Positions 17,670 to 25,814 of a stretch of 64,000 nt of DNA are shown here, in pieces. This stretch comes from Nocardia iowensis. Its GTDB lineage: Bacteria; Actinomycetota; Actinomycetes; Mycobacteriales; Mycobacteriaceae. Position 1 is the first letter of the stretch, and each line of letters starts with the position of its first letter. The stretch lies in NCBI RefSeq assembly GCF_019222765.1, contig NZ_CP078145.1, positions 4,092,001-4,156,000 on the forward strand, read 5' to 3'. The notes beneath the pieces are model-generated. The model did no database searches. It worked only from the letters and a program-made list of their open reading frames with translations, and had not been told where the DNA came from. Made by a program: the position numbers and the translations under genes.

Positions 17670-19391
17670 ATGGGGTTTCTCGAGCCCGACCTGCCTGTGG
17701 TCGATATGGCGGAGTGGAGCAAGGGAACTCGGAGCGACCGGATCCGCCCGATGGCCAGGCATTGGGCCGAGGTGGGCTTCGGGACGCCGGTCGCGCTGCA
17801 CCTGTTCTATGTCGGCAAGATCGGTCTCTATGTGCTCGGTGGTTGGCTGGTTGTGCTGTCCACCAAGGGGATCGACGGATTCACCAGTGTGGGTGACTGG
17901 TGGTTGGAGCCGATCGTCTTCCAGAAGGTGGTGCTGTACACGCTGCTGTTCGAGGTGGTCGGACTCGGTTGCGGGTTCGGTCCGCTGAACAACCGGTTCT
18001 TCCCACCGCTCGGCTCGATCCTGTACTGGTTGCGGCCCAAGACGATTCGGCTACCACCGTGGCCCGAGCGGGTTCCGCTGACCAGGGGCACCGATCGTAC
18101 GGTGGTGGATGTCGCGCTGTACGCGGCTTTACTCGTGCTGACCGCTGTCGCGTTGCTGTCGGACGGCACCGGTGCGGTACCGGAGTTGGACACGGCAGTT
18201 GGCCTGCTGCCGGTGTGGCAGATCGCGGTGATCCTCGGCCTGCTCGCGGTGCTCGGATTGCGCGACAAGGTGATCTTTCTGGCGGCACGCGGCGAGGTCT
18301 ACGCGACGCTGGCGGTCACCTTCTTGTTCAGCGGCGTCGACGTGATCGTCGCCGCGAAGGTGGTTTTCGTGGTGATCTGGATGGGTGCCGCGACGTCGAA
18401 GTTGAACAAGCACTTCCCGTTCGTGGTGTCCACGATGATGTCCAACAGTCCCGTTTTTCGGCGAAAGTCGCTCAAGCGCAAGTTCTTCGAGGACTTCCCT
18501 GACGACCTGCGACCCGGTCGGTTGTCGCGCATCTTCGCGCACGGGGGGACGGCCGTCGAGATGGGTGTCCCGCTGGTGCTGTTCTTCTCGCACGGCGGGG
18601 TGCTGACGGCGGTGGCCGCGGCCGTGATGATCGGCTTCCACCTCACGATCCTGACCGCCGTTCCGATGGGGGTGCCGCTGGAATGGAATGTCTTCATGAT
18701 CTTCGGTGTGCTGGTGCTGTTCGTCGCGCACGCCGACCTCGGTCTCGGTGATCTGCACAATCCCGTGCTGGTGGCGCTGCTGTTCATCGTGATCGCGGGC
18801 ATCGTGATCGCCGGAAACCTGTTCCCCCGCAAGATTTCCTTCCTGCCGGGCATGCGCTACTACGCGGGCAATTGGGATACCACGTTGTGGTGCATCAAGC
18901 CCTCGGCCGCTGCGAAGATCGGCCGGGGGATCGTCGCGATCGCCAGCATGCCGCAGGCCCAGCTGGAGCGGTTCTACGGCAAGGACCGCGCGCAGATCCC
19001 GATGTACATGGGATACGCCTTCCGTGCCATGAACACCCACGGCCGGGCGCTGTTCACCCTCGTGCATCGAGCCATGCCGCCCGGCCGCGAGGACGAGTAC
19101 ACCCTCACCGACGGTGAACGCATCTGCAGTACCGCCCTCGGCTGGAACTTCGGCGACGGCCACATGCACAACGAGCAGCTCATCGCCGCGATGCAACAGC
19201 GTTGCCATTTCGAACCCGGCGAAGTGCGCGTCGTCCTGCTCGACGCCCAGCCGATCCACCAGCAGACCCAGGAATACCGGCTGGTCGACGCCGCCACCGG
19301 CGAATTCGAGCGCGGGTTCGTGAACGTCGCGGACATGGTGACCCGGCAGCCATGGGACGACGACGTGCCCGTGCACGTGTACCCGCAATGA
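17670..19391 (+). CDS. DUF3556-type multi-pass membrane protein
   Basis: This 573-residue protein opens with MGFLEPDLPVVDMAEWSKGTRSDRIRPM, a pattern I associate with the DUF3556 membrane proteins of mycobacteria and nocardiae. About nine to ten hydrophobic helices follow between residues 45 and 380. The last about 190 residues are soluble (QAQLERFYGKDRAQIPMYMGYAFRAMNTHGRALFTL and onward). No function is established that I know of. The start is ATG 17670; the TTG just before it is in frame. It stands alone between a PPOX gene and a DUF1772 gene. Confidence 0.8.
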   Translation: MGFLEPDLPVVDMAEWSKGTRSDRIRPMARHWAEVGFGTPVALHLFYVGKIGLYVLGGWLVVLSTKGIDGFTSVGDWWLEPIVFQKVVLYTLLFEVVGLGCGFGPLNNRFFPPLGSILYWLRPKTIRLPPWPERVPLTRGTDRTVVDVALYAALLVLTAVALLSDGTGAVPELDTAVGLLPVWQIAVILGLLAVLGLRDKVIFLAARGEVYATLAVTFLFSGVDVIVAAKVVFVVIWMGAATSKLNKHFPFVVSTMMSNSPVFRRKSLKRKFFEDFPDDLRPGRLSRIFAHGGTAVEMGVPLVLFFSHGGVLTAVAAAVMIGFHLTILTAVPMGVPLEWNVFMIFGVLVLFVAHADLGLGDLHNPVLVALLFIVIAGIVIAGNLFPRKISFLPGMRYYAGNWDTTLWCIKPSAAAKIGRGIVAIASMPQAQLERFYGKDRAQIPMYMGYAFRAMNTHGRALFTLVHRAMPPGREDEYTLTDGERICSTALGWNFGDGHMHNEQLIAAMQQRCHFEPGEVRVVLLDAQPIHQQTQEYRLVDAATGEFERGFVNVADMVTRQPWDDDVPVHVYPQ

Positions 19392-19577
19392 GCGTAGTGA
19401 AGGTCGGCGTAACCGATGTCGTAGTGTCCGGTCTCACTCGCGGACGCGGTCCATTTCGCTCAGTACCGGACGGTCGGTAACGGCCTCTCTCGGGGATCGC
19501 CCACGATGCCCGACTGCTCGGCGCCGCGACTGGTGAAGTCGAAGGATCCGCCGTGGCCCGCATCGGTATGCCCGAGA

Positions 19578-20054
19578 TCAGAACAGGATCAGCGCGGCGC
19601 ACAGTCCGGCAATGGCAATGAACTGCAGGGTGACCCGGTACTTCAGAATGCTGTCCCACTTGTCCTGCAGCGCACGGGCATTGGCCGGAATGATGCCGCT
19701 CTGGGCGGCGGCGGTCTGCTGGGTATTGATCGGTTTGGCGATGCGGACGTAGAAGGCGAGCCAGGTGAGCAGTGCCGCCACCGTGATCCCGGCCGCGACA
19801 GCGGCGCCGATCTGCCCGGCCAACAGTGCGATCAGCAGCGTGAGCACCGCGGTGATCACACCGCCCGCGCCGACAACCGGCATGCGCTTGTCACCGTAGT
19901 AGTGGCCCCATCCCGCACTCATGGTCACGGCCGCGTCATCGAGCTTGCGGTACACCGACCGGGTGATCACGGCCCCGCAGACATCGGTGCCATAGACGAC
20001 GGCATTGGCGAGAACGGCGACGGCGGCAATGATCTGGCCGGTGACAACGAGCAT
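19578..20054 (-). CDS. DUF1772-type four-helix membrane protein
   Basis: This 158-residue integral membrane protein has four hydrophobic segments. It shows the DUF1772 pattern: a Gly/Tyr-containing loop (SAGWGHYYGDKRMPV) and the conserved IPANARALQDKWDSILKYR before the last helix. Some family members are described as anthrone oxygenase-like, but most have no known role. GGAAGGGAAG precedes the ATG. Two palindromic operator copies lie directly upstream; DUF1772 genes often sit beside a TetR gene, and here that partner is missing. Confidence 0.8.
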   Translation of the reverse strand: MLVVTGQIIAAVAVLANAVVYGTDVCGAVITRSVYRKLDDAAVTMSAGWGHYYGDKRMPVVGAGGVITAVLTLLIALLAGQIGAAVAAGITVAALLTWLAFYVRIAKPINTQQTAAAQSGIIPANARALQDKWDSILKYRVTLQFIAIAGLCAALILF

Positions 20055-20074
20055 TTTCGGCTTCCCTTCCCAAA

Positions 20075-20139
20075 TTCTAGCAACGCTAGAAACTGGAGCA
20101 AAGGTAACATTCGTCGGCTAGCTTGTCTAGCGTTGCTAG
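20075..20139. promoter_or_regulatory. two matching palindromic operators before the DUF1772 gene
   Basis: TTCTAGCAACGCTAGAA at 20075-20091 and CTAGCGTTGCTAG at 20127-20139 share the same core, perfect CTAGC/GCTAG arms around a 3-base centre, in opposite orientation. They lie 21 and 73 bases upstream of the DUF1772 start and fit a TetR-type repressor. Confidence 0.6.
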
Positions 20140-20176
20140 GCTAGAACCGTACCGCGGCCCTTCGACACCCCGCACG

Positions 20177-20323
20177 GGTCCTCTCGCCGCCAGCCTCATC
20201 GGCCTGCAGATCCCGCCGGACGTCGCTGTACTCTCGGCCGCGATGCGAAGTGCCGTCACCGCATTCGCCACGACAGGCGACCCGGGCTGGCCGCAATTCG
20301 ACAGCACCGAATTTCGTCTAGTG
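20177..20323 (+). pseudogene. C-terminal remnant of a type B carboxylesterase
   Basis: The plus-strand frame here reads GPLAASLIGLQIPPDVAVLS, then AMRSAVTAFATTGDPGWPQF. This closely resembles the C-terminal signature of type B carboxylesterases (an AF-x-x-TGDPGWP motif followed by the last strand). Nothing of the catalytic domain (about 450 residues) remains upstream, where only operators are found. The piece runs into the 3' end of the convergent aldo/keto reductase gene. It is most simply the tail of a gene deleted from this spot, perhaps together with the regulator that used the operators. Confidence 0.6.
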
Positions 20324-21190
20324 GCTGATCCTTTCCAGTTCGTCGATGTCCTTGTCGGAGAGCGACAGTCCAGCGCCTAGGAGATTCTCGCGTAGGTGGG
20401 TAGTCGACGAGGTGCCGGGGATCAGCAGGATGTTCGGTGATCGGTGCAGCAGCCAGGCCAGGGCGACCGACATCGGCGTCGCAGTCAACCGGGCGGCGAC
20501 GGCCGACAGCGCCGCGGACTGCAGTGGGTTGAAGCCACCGAGTGGGAAGAAAGGTACGTAGGCGACGCCCTGCCTGGCGAGGGTGTCGATCAGTTCGTCG
20601 TCTCGGCGGTAGGCCAGGTTGTACATGTTCTGCACGCACACGATCGGCGCGATCGTCTGCGCTTCGGCGACCTGTTCGGCCGTCGCGTTGCTGACGCCGA
20701 GGTGGCGGATCAGCCCGCGCTGCTGGAGTTCGGCTAGGGTCTCGAACGGTTCTGCGAGTGAACCGGACTGTGGCCCTGCGGCATTGCCGAGCCGGAGGTT
20801 GACCACGTCGAGCACGTCGAGGCCGAGCGCATCGAGGTTCCCGTGGACGGCGCGGCGCAGCTGTTCGGGTCGTCGGGCCGGGGGCCATCCGCCCTGCTGG
20901 TCGCGGGTCGCGCCGACTTTGGTCACGATGTGCAGCGGTTCGGGGTAGGGGTGCAGTGCTTCGCGGATCAACTGATTGGTGACGCGTGGCCCGTAGGCGT
21001 CGGCGGTGTCGATGTGGGTGATGCCGAAGTCGACGGCCGCACGCAGGACGTCGAGCGCGCCGTCGCGATCGGCAGGCGGACCCATCACCCCGGGTCCGGC
21101 GAGTTGCATTGCGCCGTAACCGAACCGGGTGACAGTCAGGTCGCCCAGGGTCCAGGTTCCGCCGGGAAGCGAAGGGGTGGCAGTGTTCAT
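20318..21190 (-). CDS. aldo/keto reductase
   Basis: This 290-residue AKR has the (beta/alpha)8 signatures FGITHIDTADAYG (catalytic Asp and Tyr), IVTKVG (Lys), a position-equivalent His-site region, LIRHLGVSNATAEQV and the NADP-binding LIPGTSSTTHLRENLLGAG. It reduces aldehydes or ketones with NADPH; the natural substrate is unknown. The close match to YdbC/oxidoreductase-type AKRs that accompany HxlR regulators suits the divergent HxlR gene. ATG 21190 is preferred over ATG 21205. Its 3' end overlaps the esterase remnant. Confidence 0.9.
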   Translation of the reverse strand: MNTATPSLPGGTWTLGDLTVTRFGYGAMQLAGPGVMGPPADRDGALDVLRAAVDFGITHIDTADAYGPRVTNQLIREALHPYPEPLHIVTKVGATRDQQGGWPPARRPEQLRRAVHGNLDALGLDVLDVVNLRLGNAAGPQSGSLAEPFETLAELQQRGLIRHLGVSNATAEQVAEAQTIAPIVCVQNMYNLAYRRDDELIDTLARQGVAYVPFFPLGGFNPLQSAALSAVAARLTATPMSVALAWLLHRSPNILLIPGTSSTTHLRENLLGAGLSLSDKDIDELERISH

Positions 21191-21254
21191 ACCGCTGTCT
21201 TTCATCTCGAGCAGGTTGGCGCCTGTTGGCGGCCTGCTTCAGCATTGATGTGTA

Positions 21255-21287
21255 ACTTCCTGATAGGAAGTAGGCACTTCGAAGTGC
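21255..21287. promoter_or_regulatory. paired palindromes between aldo/keto reductase and HxlR genes
   Basis: ACTTCCTGATAGGAAGT (21255-21271, 7-base perfect arms) is followed two bases later by GCACTTCGAAGTGC (21274-21287, a perfect 14-bp palindrome). Both share an ACTTC/GAAGT core. They lie between the divergent AKR and HxlR genes, so HxlR binding that controls both is likely. Confidence 0.6.
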
Positions 21288-21318
21288 GTAACTCACCCGT
21301 AGGTTGGAGGACCGGCTG

Positions 21319-21762
21319 ATGGCGACGATGACGGCAGCCCAGAAGAGAGCCCAGTCCAAGGCCGAATACGATGCTTTCCTGGCGGCCTGTCCGAGCCGCA
21401 AACTGCTGGAGCGGATCTCCGACAAATGGGTCGCACTGATCGTGACCGCATTAGGCAGCGCCGGATCACGTCAGCCCGGCGACCCCTGCGCCGGTGAGCC
21501 GGGTTCGATGCGCTACTCGGAGCTGTCGCGCCTGCTGGCAGGTGTGAGCCAGAAGATGCTCACCCAAACCCTGCGCTCCCTGGAGCGAGACGGTCTGATA
21601 ACCCGCACCGCGACACCGACCGTGCCCGTGACGGTCTCCTACGAACTGACCGACCTCGGCCTATCACTGCACCGATTGGTCCGCGAGATCAAGGGCTGGG
21701 CCGAGATGCACATGGACGAAGTACTCACCAACCGTGCGGCACACGACACTCGAAGCGACTGA
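21319..21762 (+). CDS. HxlR family transcriptional regulator
   Basis: This 147-residue winged-helix regulator shows the HxlR pattern: CPSRKLLERISDKWVALIVTAL, then MRYSELSRLLAGVSQKMLTQTLRSLERDGLITR and a wing ending in YELTDLGLSL. An early Cys (residue 25) is typical of the redox- or electrophile-sensing members. There is a short extra loop (SRQPGDPCAGEPGS) with a second Cys in the N-terminal half, which is unusual. ATG 21319 follows TTGGAGG by 8 bases. It is divergent from an aldo/keto reductase gene, with palindromes between, so it probably controls that gene in response to aldehydes or quinones. Confidence 0.9.
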   Translation: MATMTAAQKRAQSKAEYDAFLAACPSRKLLERISDKWVALIVTALGSAGSRQPGDPCAGEPGSMRYSELSRLLAGVSQKMLTQTLRSLERDGLITRTATPTVPVTVSYELTDLGLSLHRLVREIKGWAEMHMDEVLTNRAAHDTRSD

Positions 21763-21936
21763 GCCACCCCACACTCCCTTTTCCCCACGCCAGCAGGACC
21801 GCTGCGTATAGTCGGCGATGGTGAGCTCTCATGCCGCTGAGCGCGCGATCCGCTGGGGACCGCATCCGCTGCTGATCGATTGTCCGGCAGGGCATCTCGG
21901 TCAGAGCGGGGGATGAATTCGAGGTCGGCGAGGGGG

Positions 21937-22356
21937 TTACTGAGTGACTCTGCCGGTGAGGCCGCCGATCCGGGTGTCGGCGTGATCGGCGGAGGTTACC
22001 GCGCACAGGATGGTTTTGGTTGGGACGCCGTAGGGGTTCAGACCGCTGTTCTTCGACAGGATTACGTTCAGCCGCTGTTCGCAGAAGTCCGCGCTCAGAC
22101 CGGTGCTTGGCCATTCTTCACTGAGGATCACTTCGCCGTAATGCGGTTCAGAGCACGGCTTCACGTGCACACTCTCGTCGAATCTGGTGCTGTAGTCCCA
22201 GCAGTCACCGACCTGAAGGTGCGTATGGTCCCTGGACCCGCCATCGTAGATGTACAGCCCAACCACGACGAGTGCGCCGAGCACGACGAGCGCGCCGAGG
22301 CCGAGTCCGCGCAACGCGCCGAGACCGAGTGTTGCGACTGTGGTACGACTACGCAT
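21937..22356 (-). CDS. single-pass membrane protein with septum-formation-like domain
   Basis: This 139-residue protein has one N-terminal membrane helix (about residues 10-38) and an outer domain with VGDCWD and VKPCSEPHYGEVI. That GDC...CSxPHxxEV pattern is the signature of the septum-formation-like domain found in many actinobacterial envelope proteins. Two further Cys (DFCEQRL, TILCAVT) could pair. Its function is unknown. ATG 22356 is chosen because GGAG lies 9 bases upstream. Confidence 0.75.
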   Translation of the reverse strand: MRSRTTVATLGLGALRGLGLGALVVLGALVVVGLYIYDGGSRDHTHLQVGDCWDYSTRFDESVHVKPCSEPHYGEVILSEEWPSTGLSADFCEQRLNVILSKNSGLNPYGVPTKTILCAVTSADHADTRIGGLTGRVTQ

Positions 22357-22667
22357 GATCAAGAACTCCAATTATCCTGTGGGCCAACCGCGATAGTGTT
22401 GGCCCGCGGTCACGTCACAAATCGACGCAACGGATACAACATACCAACGCGCACAGCCGAATTGGGCAGGCTGCCCAAGAGCACACGCTGACGTGCCGGA
22501 CGAACTAGGGTCTCGCGGAACCGGCGTCGGTGCACGAGTATTGCGCCAACGCCGGTTTCACTGGCGGGGCTGTCGCGGAGCGAAACCGCCTCGATGTCAT
22601 GCCATCCACCCAGCCACGTCATTTGCGTTTCAGCGGGCTCGGCTCGCAGAAGGAGCACCAGAGACAG

Positions 22668-23111
22668 ATGAAGATGAAGCTAGCCGCCGCTGCCATGCTC
22701 GCCGTGAGTGCAGCTGCCGTCTGTAATGCCGCACCGGCGTCGGCATACCCGGTCAATTGGGGTGCCATTGCGTTTTCGCCCGGGGGCGGCAGGCTCGGCT
22801 ACGCAACCAATTTCCCGACCGAGGATGCCGCTGTGCAAGCAGCGAAGGCGAAATGCGCAGGCGCGAGCTTTGGCTCCGGCAATTTCGGTGCCCAAGATTG
22901 TGTCACCCGCGTGACGTTCACAAACGGATGTGCCGCGGTCGCGGAGAGCAATCTCATCTGGGTCAAAATCCGAATCACGGGCTTCGGCAAGGGCGCAACG
23001 CCCGATGAAGCGGAGCGCAACGCAATCGCTGATGTGGACCGCGCCGCCCCCGGCACCGGAAGTGCGGGCGCCAGGATCATCGGCACGATCTGCAACGGGC
23101 CGACTGACTGA
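22668..23111 (+). CDS. secreted DUF4189 protein
   Basis: This 147-residue protein has a signal peptide (MKMKLAAAAMLAVSAAAVCNAAPASA) and a mature DUF4189 domain. WGAIAFS, GYATNFPTEDAAVQAAKAKC and NGCAAVAES are the family landmarks, with paired Cys. DUF4189 proteins are common in nocardiae and mycobacteria and have no firm function. AAGGAG lies about 12 bases before ATG 22668; ATG 22674 is also possible and fits the spacing less well. Confidence 0.85.
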   Translation: MKMKLAAAAMLAVSAAAVCNAAPASAYPVNWGAIAFSPGGGRLGYATNFPTEDAAVQAAKAKCAGASFGSGNFGAQDCVTRVTFTNGCAAVAESNLIWVKIRITGFGKGATPDEAERNAIADVDRAAPGTGSAGARIIGTICNGPTD

Positions 23112-23141
23112 CCGGCACAACCGCGATCGCCCGACCAGCCG

Positions 23142-23252
23142 TTGGCGGCGGACACCTCGTTCGCCGCCATCCTCGACGATGTCCGCCGTGACGAGGCGCG
23201 CCGCTACCTGACCACCACCGATATGCCCATGAGCCAGGTCGCGTCCCTCATC
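23142..23252 (+). pseudogene. fragment of an AraC family regulator
   Basis: The frame reads TSFAAILDDVRRDEARRYLT followed by TTDMPMSQVASLI. This is the inter-helix segment just before the second helix-turn-helix of AraC regulators (DxxRxxxAxxYL...S-x-x-A-x-L). It ends abruptly at the 3' end of the convergent lysine-rich protein gene. No start and no remaining AraC domain are nearby, so about 37 codons of a lost gene survive. Confidence 0.55.
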
Positions 23253-23260
23253 GCCTTTCT

Positions 23261-23848
23261 CTATTTTTTCTCCTTTTTCTTCTCTTTTTCCACGGCATCT
23301 TTGAACATTTTAGTTTTTTCCTCTTCGAGCTTTTTGAGTCCAGCTTCGCCCTCATATTGGGGTTTAATCTTGTCCGCTGCTTCGCCCATAGCCTTCTTCA
23401 AGGCTTCGCTGTACTCCTTACTGTTGTCACACACCGCGTCCCGGGTGTCGTCGTTCAGTTTGCCTTCCGAATCCGGCGCCACGGCCATGCGGGCCTCCTT
23501 CAGTGGGTCCTTCCCCGGTTCCCACTGGATTGCCGACTTTCGCTGGGCAGCGTCCCAATCGGCATAGAATTGCGCGGACCGCGGCTTCTTCTCACAGAAG
23601 AATTTGAGGAGCTCCTTTTTTTCCAGATCAGGCGTCGGCTCCTTTTCCGCCGCTTCCTCATCTTCCTCTTCGTCTCCACTAGGCGCCTGCGCAAGGATCT
23701 CGGTCTTACCGATGTGAGCAAGCGGCTGCGCGGTCGCCGTTCCGGCAGCCGAGCCCACACCGCACAGCAACGCGACCGCTACCGTGCCTGCCGAGATCGC
23801 CGCGGCAATCCTCGGCGCGCCCGGCCTCCGGTATTTGCGTATCGTCAT
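23261..23848 (-). CDS. secreted Lys/Glu-rich protein, 195 aa
   Basis: This protein has a signal peptide (AAISAGTVAVALLCGVGSAAGTATA, cleavage near residue 40). The mature part is highly charged, starting with an acidic patch (DEEEDEEAAEKEP) and ending in a Lys/Glu coiled-coil-like tail (LKKLEEEKTKMFKDAVEKEKKKEKK in outline). Two Cys are present. I know no family for it. Codon use in the tail is unusually A/T-rich for this window (poly-T/poly-A at 23262-23290 on the plus strand), which suggests foreign origin or relaxed constraint. AGGAG lies 9 bases before the ATG. Confidence 0.75.
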   Translation of the reverse strand: MTIRKYRRPGAPRIAAAISAGTVAVALLCGVGSAAGTATAQPLAHIGKTEILAQAPSGDEEEDEEAAEKEPTPDLEKKELLKFFCEKKPRSAQFYADWDAAQRKSAIQWEPGKDPLKEARMAVAPDSEGKLNDDTRDAVCDNSKEYSEALKKAMGEAADKIKPQYEGEAGLKKLEEEKTKMFKDAVEKEKKKEKK

Positions 23849-24048
23849 TTCTTCAACTCCTGTCGTTTCGCTACATCACGGACCTCATGGGATGACCGAC
23901 TGCCTCCTGTATTCGTTTCCGGCGGGTGTGCGGATGGGAGGTGGTGGACGGGCTGCTGCGCAACTCGCCAGTCGCCTTGCGGCACACCACCGACGCGGTC
24001 ATCGCAGCCTGGATGCCGCCCGCCTGAGCACGGTGGTGACCGGTGGGT

Positions 24049-24711
24049 TCAGGTTGCGGTCGCGTCGAGGAAGTCGGGGGTGAATAGGTAGCGTGTGAAC
24101 CAGCGCGGCATCTGGCGTTGCAGTGCGTGGTCACCGTGCACCTGGACCCCGGGTTGTTGGAGCAGTTGCGGCCAGGACAGATTCCCGAGCCACCATTCGG
24201 TCGCCGCTCGGGTCGGTGTGGTGAGCCAGATGTCGACGGGTGCGCCGGTGTCGTCTCGGCACAGGTCCACGCCGGTCCGGGAGAGATGTAACCAAAACCT
24301 GCGGTCGGCGGCCGGCCGGTCGGTGAACTCGATGGCGAGCACGACCCGGCGGTCGGGCAGCGCGGCGGCATCGACGCGTCGGCGCATGTCCCAGGTGAGG
24401 GCGGCGGTATCGAGATCGTCCTCGCCCAGGGCGGCGCTGTCGGTGGTGACAGCCCATCGGGCCAGTTCCCGGACCACCGGGGCGAGCGCGGCACCAGCAT
24501 CGGTGAGGCGATAGCCGTCGATGACGCCAGCGGCGCGCAGCGTCCGCAGCCGCGCCGACAGAGTTGCCCGGGGGATCCGCGGCAGCCCTCGACACAGGTC
24601 ACCGAAGCTCGACGCTCCGAGCAGCAGTTCCCGGACGATCAACAGCGTCCACCGCTCGCCGAGCACATCCAGCGCCCGCGCCACGGCGCAGAACTGTCCG
24701 TAACCACCCAC
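24049..24711 (-). CDS. HxlR family regulator with C-terminal extension
   Basis: This 220-residue protein begins with an HxlR winged helix: GQFCAVARALDVLGERWTLLIVRELLLG, FGDLCRGLPRIPRATLSARL and GYRLTDAG. A further about 110 residues resemble the SCP2-like ligand-binding tail seen in two-domain HxlR proteins (VVLAIEFTDRPAADRRFWLHL). An effector is therefore likely bound by the C-terminal half. I place the start at GTG 24711, immediately before the domain; the frame stays open to 24939 without family-like sequence. It is divergent from the cysteine-synthase-like gene, 117 bases apart. Confidence 0.87.
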   Translation of the reverse strand: MGGYGQFCAVARALDVLGERWTLLIVRELLLGASSFGDLCRGLPRIPRATLSARLRTLRAAGVIDGYRLTDAGAALAPVVRELARWAVTTDSAALGEDDLDTAALTWDMRRRVDAAALPDRRVVLAIEFTDRPAADRRFWLHLSRTGVDLCRDDTGAPVDIWLTTPTRAATEWWLGNLSWPQLLQQPGVQVHGDHALQRQMPRWFTRYLFTPDFLDATAT

Positions 24712-24828
24712 ACCGGCAGCGTACGTACCGCGTGACCACACGCGCGGTTCAAGGATTGAACTTCCAGCTCCGACGCGAGGTACCGATGATCGACAACGTC
24801 TATGTATTCGTTGGAAAGGCGAGCAGTC

Positions 24829-25770
24829 ATGGAAATCGGTACCAGCGTGCTGACGGCGATCGGCCACACACCGCTTGTGCGCTTGCGCAGGGTCGTGCCC
24901 GCCGACTGCGCGACCATCCTGGTCAAGGTCGAGGGCCACAACCCGACCGGCAGCATGAAAGACCGGATGGCACAGGCCATGCTGGCCGCTGCCGAGGCCG
25001 ACGGCCGGCTACGGCCTGGCGACACCGTCGTCGAATACACCGGCGGCAGCACCGGTGCCGCGCTGGCCCTGGTCTGCGCGGCGAGGGGATACCGGCTGCG
25101 GATCGTCAGCTCGGAAGCGTTCAGCGAGGACAAGCTGATCCAGATGGCCGCGCTGGGCGCCGAACTCATTTTGGTTCCGAGTGCGAACGGGCGGATTACC
25201 AAGAAGCTGATCCTCGACATGATCGATACCGCCGCCGAATTCGGGCGCGAACCCAATACCTACTGGACCGACCAGCTCACCAACTCCGCCAGCATCATCG
25301 GCTACCACTCGATGGGCGAGGAGATCTGGGCGCAAACCGGTGGCCGCGTCGACGGCTTCGTCCAAGCGGTCGGCACGGCGGCATCACTGCGCGGGGCGAC
25401 CACACCGCTGAAACAGTACAATCCGCGACTGCGGGTGGTGGCTGTCGAACCGGCCGAATCCGCGGTGCTGTCCGGCGGCCGCCCCGGCGCTCACCTCATC
25501 GAAGGCATCGGCATCGGCTACCAACCCCCGATGTGGGACCCAAACCTCCCCGACGAGATTATCCCGGTGCCCACCGCCGACGCTGAAGCCATGACACGAC
25601 GACTCGCGACAGAAGAAGGGCTGTTCACCGGAACCTCGTCCGGGGCCAACGTCATCGCGGCCATCGAACTCGGGCAACGACTCGGCCCCGACGCCACCAT
25701 CGTCACCATACTGGTGGACTCCGGCCTTAAATACCTCAGCACGAACGTGTTCCGGGCAAGCCGGGTCTGA
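24829..25770 (+). CDS. PLP-dependent cysteine synthase family protein
   Basis: This 313-residue fold-type II PLP enzyme has the Schiff-base Lys in NPTGSMKDRMA, a substrate loop GGSTGAAL in place of the more usual SGNTG, and the phosphate-binding GTSSGANV near the end. It resembles O-acetylserine sulfhydrylase/cystathionine beta-synthase-like proteins without a CBS domain. It should make cysteine or a beta-substituted alanine. The altered substrate loop leaves specialised activity (for example a non-protein amino acid) open. ATG 24829 has AAAGGCGAG upstream. The divergent HxlR gene is an unusual neighbour for plain cysteine synthesis. Confidence 0.88.
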   Translation: MEIGTSVLTAIGHTPLVRLRRVVPADCATILVKVEGHNPTGSMKDRMAQAMLAAAEADGRLRPGDTVVEYTGGSTGAALALVCAARGYRLRIVSSEAFSEDKLIQMAALGAELILVPSANGRITKKLILDMIDTAAEFGREPNTYWTDQLTNSASIIGYHSMGEEIWAQTGGRVDGFVQAVGTAASLRGATTPLKQYNPRLRVVAVEPAESAVLSGGRPGAHLIEGIGIGYQPPMWDPNLPDEIIPVPTADAEAMTRRLATEEGLFTGTSSGANVIAAIELGQRLGPDATIVTILVDSGLKYLSTNVFRASRV

Positions 25771-25814
25771 AACAGACCAACCTGGCCCGTTCACACCGCT
25801 CAGGGCGTAATTGG

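Noticed and set aside
23871..24048. Plus-strand peptide text (WEVVDGLLRNSPVALRHTTD) before the HxlR gene
   Set aside because: Coding-like for about 40 codons but with no start, ribosome site or family I can name; left unassigned.
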